Shown here piece after piece: positions 50,202-59,032 of a DNA stretch of 64,000 nt. How positions within the stretch are numbered: position 1 is the stretch's first letter; every line of letters begins with the position of its first letter. The stretch is from an uncultured Bacteroidota bacterium. GTDB taxonomy: Bacteria; Bacteroidota; Bacteroidia; Bacteroidales; P3. Where the stretch lies: the NCBI GenBank assembly GCA_902774395.1, contig CACYIK010000006.1, positions 49,443-113,442 on the forward strand. Reading direction: 5' to 3'. The notes below the pieces were generated by a model. It saw only the letters and a program-made list of their open reading frames with translations. It had not been told where the DNA came from and did no database searches. The translations under genes were made by a program, and so were the position numbers.

Positions 50202-50248
50202 AAAAAGATTCCCGGCAACGACATCTGTCATTGCCGGGAATCTTTTTT
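50201..50248. terminator. Bidirectional rho-independent terminator
   Basis: An 18-bp perfect stem (A-run, GATTCCCGGCAA) with a 12-base loop, A-run on the left and T-run on the right, between the convergent barrel and lpxA genes. Confidence 0.95.
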
Positions 50249-50259
50249 TATATGCCTGA

Positions 50260-51048
50260 CTAGGCTTTCTTAACAACACTCTTGTATCCGCTCAACAGAC
50301 CGGTATTGGCGCTGCCGATGAAAGCGAGGATCTGCTTACCCTCGTCGGTATTGCCATAGTGTTCCTTCACCTGCTCCACGGCATCAGTGACATTGAGACC
50401 CTTGACAAAGATGTAGCGGTAGATGTCGCTGATGCGATTGATGCTTTCCTGTGTGAAGCCGCGGCGCTGCAGGCCGAGGGTGTTCACGCCACAGTACTGT
50501 ATAGGATAGCGGGCAGCCTTGATGAAGGGAGGCACGTCCTTGTCGATGAGGGCGCCGCCCTGGGTGATGACATGCGAGCCGATATGGATGAACTGCAGGC
50601 AGGCCGTCTTGCCACCGAGGATGACATAGTCGCCCATGATGATATGGCCTGCCAGCGTGGCGTTGTTGGCCAACACGCAGTTGTCGCCAATGACACAGTC
50701 GTGGGCCACATGCACGTAGGCCATCAGCAGGTTGCCGTTACCGATGACCGTCTTGCCGCTGGCGGCGGTGCCGCGGTGGATGGTGCAGCACTCACGGATA
50801 CTATTGTTGTCGCCAATCTCCACGGTGGAGTATTCGCCAGCGAATTTCAGATCCTGCGGCACGGCAGCAATCACAGCGCCGGGGAAGATCTTGCAATTCT
50901 TGCCAATGCGGGCACCGGGGAAGATGGTCACATTGGGGCCAATCCACGTGCCGTCGCCTATCTCCACATCTTCATAGATGGTGGTGAAGTTAGAAATCGT
51001 AACATTCTGGCCAATCTTGGCGTCGGGGTGTAAGTCGTATAAAGTCAT
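50260..51048 (-). CDS. lpxA: UDP-N-acetylglucosamine acyltransferase
   Basis: A 262-residue left-handed beta-helix enzyme, first step of lipid A synthesis. Hexapeptide repeats run through most of the chain (IGPNVTIFPGARIGKNCKIFPGAVI). The active-site His lies in AYVHVAHDCVIGDN, and the C-terminal helices (LQRRGFTQESINRISDIYRYIF) are present. It follows lpxC with a 23-base gap on the same strand. In many Bacteroidetes lpxA also follows the lpxC gene. Confidence 0.96.
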   Translation of the reverse strand: MTLYDLHPDAKIGQNVTISNFTTIYEDVEIGDGTWIGPNVTIFPGARIGKNCKIFPGAVIAAVPQDLKFAGEYSTVEIGDNNSIRECCTIHRGTAASGKTVIGNGNLLMAYVHVAHDCVIGDNCVLANNATLAGHIIMGDYVILGGKTACLQFIHIGSHVITQGGALIDKDVPPFIKAARYPIQYCGVNTLGLQRRGFTQESINRISDIYRYIFVKGLNVTDAVEQVKEHYGNTDEGKQILAFIGSANTGLLSGYKSVVKKA

Positions 51049-51071
51049 TATGGGGTATTTTATTCCTTATA

Positions 51072-52004
51072 TTAATTATTCTCTTGGGGATGTGTCTTGA
51101 TATAATCCATCAAGAAGAGGGCGAAAGCCACATTGGCCTTGTGTCCCGGCTTGAAGATGGAGAACTTGGCGTTGAGCATAGGTCCTGCCAGGCGCACGTC
51201 ACCCACGAAGTCGAGCAGCTTGTGGCGTGCCGGCTCGTTGGGGAAATAGGGCACCGTGGTGTTGAGCACGCCGTCGTGTACCTTGAACTGGCTGACATCC
51301 TTGTTGAAGGTCTTGCCGAGGCGCTTGAGCTGCCGCGAGGTGAGCTCCTTGTTGACGAACACCAGCGCGTTGTCCAGGCTGCCGCCCTTGATGAGGTTGA
51401 GGTGCAGCAGCGGCTCTATCTCGTGCAGGAAGACGAAGGTGCGGCAGGGTGCGATACCGGCGGGATACTCCGAGATGTCGTTCATGTCGGCCTCTTGGCG
51501 GCCAATGACGCTGTTGGGGAAGTCTATCTCGCAATGTACGGCGAAATGGTCGCAGGGTTCCACGTCATAGACCGACCCCGTGGGCTTGTACTCGAAGTGA
51601 AGGGGTTCGTTGATGGTGTAGCTCTTGCGCGGCGTCGCCATGGTGCGGATGCCCACACGTACCAGCTCGAGCATCCAGGGACGCGACGAACCGTCGATGA
51701 TGGGCACCTCGCCTCCGTCGAGTTCTATCAGCGCGTTGTCGACGCCCATGCCATGCAGGGCCGACATCAGATGCTCGATAGTGGCGATAGAGTGGCGGCC
51801 GCTGCCGAGAGTGGTGCCGCGCGAGGTGGCGCCGACATTGGTGGCCAGGGCCGGCTGGGTGATGATATTGGTGCGGTCCGTCCGACGGAAGGCGATGCCG
51901 AAGTCCTCAAAGGCTGGCTTCACAGACACGGTGACCGTGCGGCCCGTGTGGAGGCCGGGACCCGTCAGACGAAATTCTTTCTGTATTGTATTCTGATATT
52001 GCAT
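51072..52004 (-). CDS. lpxC: UDP-3-O-acyl-N-acetylglucosamine deacetylase, without FabZ domain
   Basis: A 310-residue zinc deacetylase, committed step of lipid A synthesis. Zinc and catalytic motifs are HSIATIEHLMSAL, the KLLDFVGDVRLAG block (HKLLDxxGD) and GHKANVAFALFL (GHxxN). In most Bacteroidetes lpxC is fused to fabZ, giving about 460 residues. Here the protein stops (KTHPQENN) directly after the LpxC part, and the next gene is lpxA, so the fusion is absent. It lies 9 bases after the LysM/binding-protein gene. Confidence 0.95.
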   Translation of the reverse strand: MQYQNTIQKEFRLTGPGLHTGRTVTVSVKPAFEDFGIAFRRTDRTNIITQPALATNVGATSRGTTLGSGRHSIATIEHLMSALHGMGVDNALIELDGGEVPIIDGSSRPWMLELVRVGIRTMATPRKSYTINEPLHFEYKPTGSVYDVEPCDHFAVHCEIDFPNSVIGRQEADMNDISEYPAGIAPCRTFVFLHEIEPLLHLNLIKGGSLDNALVFVNKELTSRQLKRLGKTFNKDVSQFKVHDGVLNTTVPYFPNEPARHKLLDFVGDVRLAGPMLNAKFSIFKPGHKANVAFALFLMDYIKTHPQENN

Positions 52005-52013
52005 TTGAGTAAA

Positions 52014-53624
52014 TTAGAAAATAGGAACGAAGCGTAGTGATTCCATGCGGAACAGTTGGGGTTGGTCGTTCTCCAGACCCGCCTGATGGCGGCTCAGGTG
52101 CAGCGGGTGGACGAGTTCCGGCAGCGAGACGTCGGGCATCTCCCAGAAACGGCTGTTGCGGCGATTCAATCCCCTGAGGATGTAGAGCGTCAGGTCGTAG
52201 CCTGTAGCCGCCAACGTCGACGTAGGCTCGGAGCCATAGCGCTCGCGGAACTCCTTCAGAAAGTCCACATGCACGCTGTTGGTCATATCCCAAGCGGTGG
52301 AGAAGGTATGATAGTTCAGTAGCTGCAGCTGTGCGAAGTCCACATCAGGGTAATCGCGTGTCCAGTCGCTCAACGTGTAGAAGGTGGGGCTGCCGCTCTT
52401 GATGGCCGACAGGCGGTTGAGGACATTGCCCACATATACGCGCATCTTGTCGGCCTTGAGGTCACAGATGCTTATCACGCTGCATCCCGGCGTGGCCTTG
52501 AGGGTCTGGGTGAGCTTGTTGCTCTGGTTCCAGTTGAAGAGGGTATACTTCAAATCTTTGCGCGCGGTGAGCTGACGTTTCAGCTCGTCGAGCACAGGTT
52601 TCTCGGTGGCGGCACCACTGTGGATAATATAGAGATGACCCTCGGGCCGCTCAGTGGCCATATTGTCGAGCACAGTCTCAATCTGGCTCTCCATCGAGGG
52701 CTGTATCTTCACCATATAGGCGTTGTCGGCACAGATCTCGCTGCGCGTGGACATGGGGTTGACAATATACACGCCGGCCTCTTTGGCCAGTGCGGCAGCT
52801 TTGGAGAAGGCGTCGCGGAACAGCAGCGCCACCACCACATCGGCCTCGGCGGCATTGTGCGAACGGAATGCTTTCTCTACCGCCGCGGCATTGTTCTCCG
52901 ACACGTCTGCCACATTGAGTTCCACACTGATACCCTGGCCGGCCAGGTGGTCGAGTGCCAGACGTATGCCCTCGTAGAACTCGATGAACTCGAACTGTTT
53001 GTAGCTCTTCTTACCCCGCTGTTCGACGTCGAACTTGGAGGTCGATATCTCGTCTATCTGGTCGAGGTGCAGGGGCATCAGCAGCGACACCTTCAGCACC
53101 TTTCCTGTGGTGCGCGCCGGCGGTGTCGACGGCGACTCTTGTTTCTTCTGTGCCTTCTGCGTGCTCGTGGCGTTCTGGGTTCGCGGAGTATACTGTGCCG
53201 GAGGCGGCGTGCTCGGCGAGTCCTGCGGCTTCTGCTGCGGCTGGCTCTTCTGCTGGCGCTCCTCGGTCTGGCGGCGTATCGCCTCCTGCTTCTCGCGCTC
53301 CATGTCCTGCGACGAAGCGGCAAACTGACCCTTCACCGGCAGCCACACCGTGTCGCCGGCATGAAGGAAATGGATGTCGACATGCGTCACGGCGTCGTAG
53401 CTCTCCACCTTGTAAGCCTTGGAGATAGAGTAGACCGTCTGACCCGTCTCCACGATATGCACATAATACTTGCGCCCGTGGAGCGTCTGTGTCTCGGTCG
53501 AGACCTTGACGGGAGTCGTCCCAGGAGCCTGAGCCCTCAAGGTGAAAGGTGAAAGGTGAAAGGTGAAAGCCAAAGCCATCACCGCCACTATTACCTTTCG
53601 CTTTATTCCAGTCATATTTTTCAT
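52014..53624 (-). CDS. LysM-domain / periplasmic binding-protein-like (type I) protein
   Basis: 536 residues. A signal peptide is followed by a LysM motif (YYVHIVETGQTVYSISKAYKVESYDAVTH), a low-complexity Gln/Pro/Ser/Thr linker and a branched-chain amino acid binding-protein-like domain (VSLLMPLHLDQIDE; FIEFYEGIRLALDHLAGQGISVELNVADV; VDVVVALLFRDAF-like). It resembles the Bacteroidetes LysM-plus-receptor proteins with an unknown periplasmic ligand. The core of the signal peptide (LAFTFHLSPFTLRAQA) is written by (TTTCACC)n repeats at 53537-53570. ATG 53624 is chosen; 53615 is possible, and the GTG at 53648 lies inside a repeat array. Confidence 0.85.
   Translation of the reverse strand: MKNMTGIKRKVIVAVMALAFTFHLSPFTLRAQAPGTTPVKVSTETQTLHGRKYYVHIVETGQTVYSISKAYKVESYDAVTHVDIHFLHAGDTVWLPVKGQFAASSQDMEREKQEAIRRQTEERQQKSQPQQKPQDSPSTPPPAQYTPRTQNATSTQKAQKKQESPSTPPARTTGKVLKVSLLMPLHLDQIDEISTSKFDVEQRGKKSYKQFEFIEFYEGIRLALDHLAGQGISVELNVADVSENNAAAVEKAFRSHNAAEADVVVALLFRDAFSKAAALAKEAGVYIVNPMSTRSEICADNAYMVKIQPSMESQIETVLDNMATERPEGHLYIIHSGAATEKPVLDELKRQLTARKDLKYTLFNWNQSNKLTQTLKATPGCSVISICDLKADKMRVYVGNVLNRLSAIKSGSPTFYTLSDWTRDYPDVDFAQLQLLNYHTFSTAWDMTNSVHVDFLKEFRERYGSEPTSTLAATGYDLTLYILRGLNRRNSRFWEMPDVSLPELVHPLHLSRHQAGLENDQPQLFRMESLRFVPIF
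53537..53570. repeat. (GTGAAAG)n array forming a signal-peptide core
   Basis: Four 7-bp units AGGTGAAAGGTGAAAGG on the plus strand; on the minus strand they encode FTFHLSPFT of the LysM protein signal. Confidence 0.88.
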
Positions 53625-53635
53625 ATTTTTTTTCT

Positions 53636-53674
53636 TTTCACCTTTCACCTCTCACCTTTCACCTCTCACCTTGG
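53636..53674. repeat. (TTTCACC)n array between guaA and the LysM gene
   Basis: Five to six units TTTCACC/TCTCACC. It is the inverse orientation of the array at 53537-53570, so the two mirror each other across the LysM gene start. Confidence 0.88.
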
Positions 53675-53675
53675 G

Positions 53676-55202
53676 TTACTCCCATTCGATGGTTGCGGGG
53701 GGTTTGGAGCTGATGTCGTAGCAGACGCGGTTGACGCCCTTCACACGGTTGATGATCTCGTTCGAGACCTTGGCCATGAAGTCGTAGGGCAGGTGGCTCC
53801 AGTCGGCGGTCATGCCGTCGACACTCTCCACGGCGCGCAGCGCCACGACGCTCTCGTAGGTGCGTTCGTCGCCCATCACGCCGACACTCTGCACCGGCAG
53901 CAGCATGGCGCCAGCCTGCCACACCTTGTCGTAGAGGCCCGCGTCGCGCAGACCCTGGATGAAGATATGGTCGACCTCCTGAAGGATGTGCACCTTCTCG
54001 GGCGTCACATCGCTCAAGATACGGATGGCCAGTCCGGGACCCGGGAAGGGATGACGGCCGATGAGTTCGTCCTTGATGCCCAGCTGGCGACCCACGCGGC
54101 GCACCTCGTCCTTGAAGAGCGAGCGCAACGGCTCCACGAGCTTCAGTTTCATATAGTCGGGCAGGCCACCCACGTTATGGTGGCTCTTGATGGTCTGGCT
54201 GGGACCTTTGACACTCGACGACTCGATGACGTCGGGATAGATGGTGCCCTGTCCGAGCCATTTGGCGTCGGTGATGAGCTTGGCTTCGGCGTCGAAGACG
54301 TCGATGAAGGTCTTACCGATGGCTTTGCGCTTCTTCTCGGGCTCGGTAACGCCAGCCAGCACACCATAGAAGCGGTCCTTGGCGTCGACACCTTTCACAT
54401 TGAGGCCCATATCCTTATAGCTCTCGAGCACGCTCTCGAACTCGTTCTTGCGCAGCAGGCCGTTGTCCACAAAGATGCAGTGCAGCTGGTGGCCGATGGC
54501 ACGGTTGAGCAGCACGGCGGCCACGGTGGAGTCCACTCCGCCGCTGAGTCCCAGCACCACCTTGTCGCCACCCACCTTCTCGCACAGCTCCTTGACAGTG
54601 GTCTCGATAAAGCTGGCGGGCGTCCAGTCCTGACGGCAGCCACAGATGTCGACCACAAAGTTGCGCAACAGCGTGTTGCCGTCGACGGAGTGATGCACCT
54701 CGGGGTGGAACTGGATGGCGTAAGTCTGCTCGCCCTCAATCTGATAGCCGGCATACTTCACGTTCTCCGTCGAGCAGATGGTCTTGTAACCCTCGGGCAG
54801 CACCTCGATGGTGTCGCCATGGCTCATCCACACCTGGCTGCCCATGGGCACACCCTTCATCAAGGGGTTGCTGCTGTCGATGAAATTGAGGTTGGCGCGG
54901 CCATACTCGCGGATCTTGCTCTGCTGCACGCGTCCGCCACCCCACTTGGCCAAATACTGGGCGCCGTAGCACACCGCCAGCAGCGGCAGTTTGCCCTTGA
55001 TATTGCTCATGTCGGGCACCGGAGCATCGGCGGCGTTGCAGCTATAGGGGCTGCCCGAAAAAACGACACCCTTCACGTCGGCCGTGAGGGCAGGAATCTT
55101 GTCAAAAGGATGGATTTCACAGTAAACATTCTGCTCGCGAATCTTGCGCGCAATCAACTGAGTGTATTGAGAGCCAAAGTCTAAGATGATTATCGTGTCC
55201 AT
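53676..55202 (-). CDS. guaA: GMP synthase (glutamine-hydrolysing)
   Basis: A 508-residue two-part enzyme converting XMP to GMP. The glutamine amidotransferase part has [17 protein letters not shown], the nucleophile [13 protein letters not shown] and HPEVHHS. The ATP-pyrophosphatase part has the P-loop [17 protein letters not shown], and the dimerisation C-terminus ([25 protein letters not shown]) is complete. The longer open frame upstream is rejected because the -7 box at 55225-55232 lies within it. Confidence 0.98.
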   Translation of the reverse strand: MDTIIILDFGSQYTQLIARKIREQNVYCEIHPFDKIPALTADVKGVVFSGSPYSCNAADAPVPDMSNIKGKLPLLAVCYGAQYLAKWGGGRVQQSKIREYGRANLNFIDSSNPLMKGVPMGSQVWMSHGDTIEVLPEGYKTICSTENVKYAGYQIEGEQTYAIQFHPEVHHSVDGNTLLRNFVVDICGCRQDWTPASFIETTVKELCEKVGGDKVVLGLSGGVDSTVAAVLLNRAIGHQLHCIFVDNGLLRKNEFESVLESYKDMGLNVKGVDAKDRFYGVLAGVTEPEKKRKAIGKTFIDVFDAEAKLITDAKWLGQGTIYPDVIESSSVKGPSQTIKSHHNVGGLPDYMKLKLVEPLRSLFKDEVRRVGRQLGIKDELIGRHPFPGPGLAIRILSDVTPEKVHILQEVDHIFIQGLRDAGLYDKVWQAGAMLLPVQSVGVMGDERTYESVVALRAVESVDGMTADWSHLPYDFMAKVSNEIINRVKGVNRVCYDISSKPPATIEWE

Positions 55203-55224
55203 ATATTTATATATTTTAAAAATG

Positions 55225-55232
55225 CAAAAATA
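55225..55232 (-). promoter_or_regulatory. -7 box of guaA
   Basis: Minus strand TATTTTTG followed by CA, 22 bases before the ATG at 55202. Confidence 0.75.
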
Positions 55233-55571
55233 CATTTTTTTTCGAAACACAAAAAATAAAGTTATGAACCGACCCTCAAAAAAGGTCTCCGCCATACCCG
55301 ACAAAAGACCCATCCGGGAGTCCCCACGCCCCCACCCCACCCAACCCCACTCTTACCGGAATCGGAGGTAAGTAAGAGAGGGGTAAGAGAAGAGTAAGAG
55401 TTGAGTAAGAGATGGTGGCTATTACACACTGATTAACAGCCGGTTGCAAAAACCGATTTCGGAGGCTTTTTGAAAGTTTTTTCATTTTTTCATAAAACAC
55501 TGAATATCGGCAAAATACATCCACAGGCAACCTTTTTGTATATTTTTTATATTCATATCGTTTTTTTTTCG
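55233..55571. other. Gene-free interval with a (GTAAGAG)n array
   Basis: It holds four imperfect 10-11 bp units GTAAGAGAGGG/GTAAGAGAAGA/GTAAGAGTTGA/GTAAGAGATGG at about 55372-55412, preceded by the inverted fragment CTCTTACC (55350-55359). Nothing else is recognised. Confidence 0.75.
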
Positions 55572-55579
55572 TACTTTTG
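55572..55579 (+). promoter_or_regulatory. -7 box of the bamD operon
   Basis: TACTTTTG followed by CAAGTT. The ATG at 55586 is only 6 bases further, so the mRNA is leaderless or nearly so. Confidence 0.7.
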
Positions 55580-55585
55580 CAAGTT

Positions 55586-56389
55586 ATGAAAAATGCGAAA
55601 ATCTTTATCGGATTCTGCGCAGTATGCTTGCTGCTAGTAAGTTGCAATGGTTTCAACAAATTGCTCAATAGCAACGATTATGACGCAAAGTATGCCGCGG
55701 CGATGAAATATTACAACGAGAACAGTTACTCTCGTGCCGCCCAGTTGTTCGAGAACCTGACCCTCTACTATCGTGGCCGCGAAAACGCGGAAAATATCGC
55801 TTGGTACTATGCCATGTCGCTGCTGAAGGAGAAGGACTATTTCACCGCAGGCTACCAGTTCAAACGTTTCTCCAAGCAGTTCCCCTATAGCGACCGGCTG
55901 GAGGATGCCCTCTACTATTCGGCCTACTGCAAGTATATGGACTCGCCCGAGTACAATCTGGACCAGAGCCAGACCAAGGAGGCCATCGAGGAGTTTGAAG
56001 CCTTCGCCGAACGTTACCCCCACAGCACTCGCATTCCCGAGCTGAACAACAACCTCGACGAGCTGCGCAAGAAGCTGACGCGCAAAGACTACGAAATAGC
56101 TTACGGATACTATTTCATCGAAGAATACCACGCTGCCTATGAGTCGTTCAAGCAGTTCCTGAACCTGTACCCCGAGGCGGAGCAGCGCGAGGAGGCGATG
56201 TACTACATGCTCGAGTCGAGCTACCGCTACGCCATCAACAGCCGCGAGGACAAGATGTACGAGCGTCTGCAGCAGGTAATCAACGATTTCGACAAGTTCA
56301 GCAGCAGCTTTGCCGACTCGAAACGCCTGGCCGCGGCGCAGGACATCTACACCAAGACCCGCGAGGCCATGGCAAAAATCCATCAATAA
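55586..56389 (+). CDS. bamD: Outer membrane assembly lipoprotein BamD
   Basis: A 267-residue lipoprotein (LLLVSC, Cys20) made of tetratricopeptide-like helices. Seen are YYNENSYSRAAQLFENLTLYYRGRENAENIAWYYAMSLLKEKDYFTAGYQFKRFSKQFPYSDRLEDALYY and EEFEAFAERYPHSTRIPELNNNLDELRKKL. It assists BamA in folding outer-membrane proteins. First gene of the bamD-rpoZ-coaBC operon, a Bacteroidetes arrangement. The ATG at 55586 is used because it follows the promoter; a TTG three codons upstream lies inside the promoter region. Confidence 0.94.
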   Translation: MKNAKIFIGFCAVCLLLVSCNGFNKLLNSNDYDAKYAAAMKYYNENSYSRAAQLFENLTLYYRGRENAENIAWYYAMSLLKEKDYFTAGYQFKRFSKQFPYSDRLEDALYYSAYCKYMDSPEYNLDQSQTKEAIEEFEAFAERYPHSTRIPELNNNLDELRKKLTRKDYEIAYGYYFIEEYHAAYESFKQFLNLYPEAEQREEAMYYMLESSYRYAINSREDKMYERLQQVINDFDKFSSSFADSKRLAAAQDIYTKTREAMAKIHQ

Positions 56390-56419
56390 GAACAAAAAAC
56401 AAAAATCAGCAATAATAAA

Positions 56420-56797
56420 ATGGAAGAGAAAAAGAAGAAAGTGGTGAACACCACCATTACGAGAAACACGGCCGATTTCAGCCGTGGAACGGAGAACATC
56501 TACGAGACTGTGGCCGTGCTCACCAAACGTGCCAACCAGATTGCCGCCGAGGAGAAACGTGAACTGCACAACAAGATTGACGACTTCAAGTCGAACAACG
56601 ATACCCTCGACGAGATGTACGAGAACCGCGAGCAAATCGAGATCGTGCGCCGCTACGAGATGCAGCCCAAGCCTACGCTGGAAGCCACTGAGGAATACCT
56701 TGAGGGCAAGATTTACTACCGCAACCCGATGAAAGAGAGCCCCGAAGTGAAACAAGCCGAGGCTATCGACGAGGAAATCAAGCAGATTGAAGGCTAA
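56420..56797 (+). CDS. rpoZ: RNA polymerase omega subunit (Bacteroidetes type)
   Basis: 125 residues. The region NTTITRNTADFSRGTENIYETVAVLTKRANQIAAEEKRELHNKIDDF matches the Bacteroidetes omega-like subunit, and the acidic tail (EQIEIVRRYEMQPKPTLEATEEYLEGKIYYRNP) is typical of the lineage rather than of E. coli omega. It lies between bamD (30 bases) and coaBC (2 bases), the expected order. Confidence 0.88.
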   Translation: MEEKKKKVVNTTITRNTADFSRGTENIYETVAVLTKRANQIAAEEKRELHNKIDDFKSNNDTLDEMYENREQIEIVRRYEMQPKPTLEATEEYLEGKIYYRNPMKESPEVKQAEAIDEEIKQIEG

Positions 56798-56799
56798 AA

Positions 56800-58020
56800 A
56801 TGAGAATCATCGTCGGCATCACCGGTGGCATCGCGGCCTATAAGGCGCCCGAATTGGTGCGCCTGCTGAAGAAGGCAGGCCATGAGGTGCGCTGTGCCGC
56901 CACGGAGCACGCGCTGGAGTTCGTCACGAGGGTCACCCTCGAGACGGTCTCGGGCAACGCGCTCTATACCGACCTCTTTGCCTCGGGCCGCACAGAGCAT
57001 ATCTCCCTCAAGGACTGGGGCGAGATGCTCGTGGTGGCTCCCGCCACCGCCAACATCATCGGCAAGGTGGCGAATGGCATCGCCGACGACGCCCTCAGCA
57101 CCCTGCTGCTGGCCTTCTCTGGCAAACCCGTCATCATGGCTCCCGCCATGAACTGCGAGATGTGGGCACATCCTGCCGTACAACGCAATATCGCGACACT
57201 CAAGTCCTGGGGCATCCGCATGGTAGGGCCTGAGGAGGGTGAGCTGGCCTGCGGCGTGAGCGGCGTGGGCCGCATGGCGGAGCCGGAACAAATCGCTGGC
57301 GCGATTTGCCAAGGTGAAAGGTTAAAGGTGAACCCCGAAGGGGAACTGAACACCTTGGAAAATAAAGATAATCAAGTGAAGAAAGGTGAAAGGTGGCTTG
57401 TCACAGCAGGACCGACCTACGAGCGCATCGACAGCGTCCGCTTCATAGGCAACTACAGCAGCGGCAAGATGGGCTTCGCACTGGCTCAGGCTTTGGCCGA
57501 TGCTGGGGCCGAGGTGGAACTGGTTTCAGGACCCACATTTTTATCCATCAACCATCCACGAATCCATCGTACCAGTATCGAAAGTGCCCGCGAGATGTAC
57601 GCCGCCGCCACCGAGGTCTTCCCCCGCTGCAACGGAGCCATCCTCTCCGCCGCCGTGGCCGACTACCGCCCGTCGGAGTGTGCCGACCACAAGCTCAAGA
57701 AGAACGGCTCGGAGGGCATGCACCTCGACTTGGTGCAGAACCCCGACATCCTCGCCACCCTCGGCAGCATGAAGACCGACAAGCAGACGCTCGTGGGCTT
57801 CGCCCTCGAGACCGACAACGAGGAGGCCAACGCACAGCGTAAACTGGAGAAGAAGAACCTCGACTATATCGTCCTCAACTCGCTGCGCGACAAAGGAGCC
57901 GGCTTCGGCGTCGACACCAACAAGGTAACCATCATCGGCCGCAACGGCAGCCGCAAAGAAAGCCCCCTGCTCACGAAGCAGGAGATTGCCAAACTCATTG
58001 TTGAAGAGGTTGCGTTATAA
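56800..58020 (+). CDS. coaBC: Bifunctional phosphopantothenoylcysteine decarboxylase / phosphopantothenate-cysteine ligase
   Basis: A 406-residue coenzyme A enzyme. The FMN-dependent CoaC half has GITGGIAAYKAPELVRLLKKAGHEVRC, PATANIIGKVANGIADDALSTLLLA and PAMNCEMW. The CoaB half has TAGPTYERIDSVRFIGNYSSGKMGFALAQA and the KKNLDYIVLN block. An in-frame (GGTGAAA)-type array (57308-57395) lengthens the linker between the halves (GERLKVNPEGELNT, then KKGERW). No FMN motif is disturbed. The linker position explains its tolerance. Confidence 0.96.
   Translation: MRIIVGITGGIAAYKAPELVRLLKKAGHEVRCAATEHALEFVTRVTLETVSGNALYTDLFASGRTEHISLKDWGEMLVVAPATANIIGKVANGIADDALSTLLLAFSGKPVIMAPAMNCEMWAHPAVQRNIATLKSWGIRMVGPEEGELACGVSGVGRMAEPEQIAGAICQGERLKVNPEGELNTLENKDNQVKKGERWLVTAGPTYERIDSVRFIGNYSSGKMGFALAQALADAGAEVELVSGPTFLSINHPRIHRTSIESAREMYAAATEVFPRCNGAILSAAVADYRPSECADHKLKKNGSEGMHLDLVQNPDILATLGSMKTDKQTLVGFALETDNEEANAQRKLEKKNLDYIVLNSLRDKGAGFGVDTNKVTIIGRNGSRKESPLLTKQEIAKLIVEEVAL
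57308..57395. repeat. In-frame (AAGGTGAA)n arrays in coaBC
   Basis: AAGGTGAAAGGTTAAAGGTG, then hairpin CCCCGAAGGGG, then the inverted fragment CACCTT, and again GAAAGGTGAAAGGTGG. A mirrored array at the CoaC/CoaB junction. Confidence 0.85.
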
Positions 58021-58051
58021 CGGCATAACGTAATAACCTTATTACAAGAAA

Positions 58052-59032
58052 ATGAAAAAACTTAGCATCATCGCCATCATACTGGCCTCCGTGGCAATCG
58101 CCGGCGAGGCCTTTATTTTCGCCACGCGCAAAGACGCGAACGAACAAGAGACTCTCCACACTCGCGCCATCCGCGCCGACTACCGCGTCTATGCGCCATC
58201 TATCCCCGACACCCTCTACTTCTGCGGCGAACGCGTGCCGCTGAACTTATGGTACGTGCGCGAAGGGCTCGACCGCGAGCTGGTCAGCAACATGTACTAC
58301 CAGAGTAGCACGCTCTTCAATATCAAGCGTGCCACCCGCGTGTTCCCCACCATCGAGCGCATCCTCAAGGAGGAAGGCGTGCCCGAGGACATGAAGTACC
58401 TCTGCGTCATCGAAAGTAACCTGCAGAATGTCACCTCGCCCGCCGGCGCTGGCGGCTACTGGCAGTTCATGAAGGCCACTGGCGTGAAGTACGGTCTCGA
58501 GATCAACGACGAGATAGACATGCGCAACGACCTCGAGGAGGCGACACATGCCGCATGCCGGTATTTAAAATACCTCAAGCGCCGTCTGGGCAACTGGACC
58601 AATGCCGCTGCAGCCTACAACTGTGGCGAAGGAGGCCTCGAGAAACGCCTCGCCAACCAGCAGCAGAAGAGCTACTACGACCTGTTGCTCAACCGAGAGA
58701 CCCAGCGTTACGTCTACCGCATCCTCGCCCTCAAACTTATCATGCAGAATCCGCAGGACTACGGCTACCACGTGCGCCGCTGCGACACCTACCCCGAGCT
58801 GCCCTATGAGGAGGTGACCCTCGACGGCAAAGATGTCGACCTGGTGCAGTTCGCCGTCGACAACGGCACATCCTACAAGATGCTCCGCACCATGAACCCC
58901 TGGCTGCAGACCGACAAACTGAAGAACAAAGCCGGCAAGAGCTACAAGGTGCGCATCCCCACCAAGAAAGGAACCGAATACAGCACCATCACCAAAGGTA
59001 AGCACGACACCACGGTAATAGAAAGCATCTGA
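58052..59032 (+). CDS. Lytic transglycosylase (SLT domain, MltD-like)
   Basis: A 326-residue exported peptidoglycan lyase. The N-terminal hydrophobic helix is a signal or anchor ([19 protein letters not shown]). The SLT catalytic Glu is Glu121 ([11 protein letters not shown]), with GAGGYWQFM and [14 protein letters not shown] as further signature parts. A LysM-like C-terminal part ([41 protein letters not shown]) recalls the cell-wall binding domain. Its stop overlaps the uvrA start by one base, so the two are co-transcribed. Confidence 0.92.
   Translation: MKKLSIIAIILASVAIAGEAFIFATRKDANEQETLHTRAIRADYRVYAPSIPDTLYFCGERVPLNLWYVREGLDRELVSNMYYQSSTLFNIKRATRVFPTIERILKEEGVPEDMKYLCVIESNLQNVTSPAGAGGYWQFMKATGVKYGLEINDEIDMRNDLEEATHAACRYLKYLKRRLGNWTNAAAAYNCGEGGLEKRLANQQQKSYYDLLLNRETQRYVYRILALKLIMQNPQDYGYHVRRCDTYPELPYEEVTLDGKDVDLVQFAVDNGTSYKMLRTMNPWLQTDKLKNKAGKSYKVRIPTKKGTEYSTITKGKHDTTVIESI

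Noticed and set aside
53676..55340. GuaA with a 46-residue N-terminal extension
   Set aside because: The promoter box lies inside the extension, and GuaA normally starts just before the [11 protein letters not shown] block.
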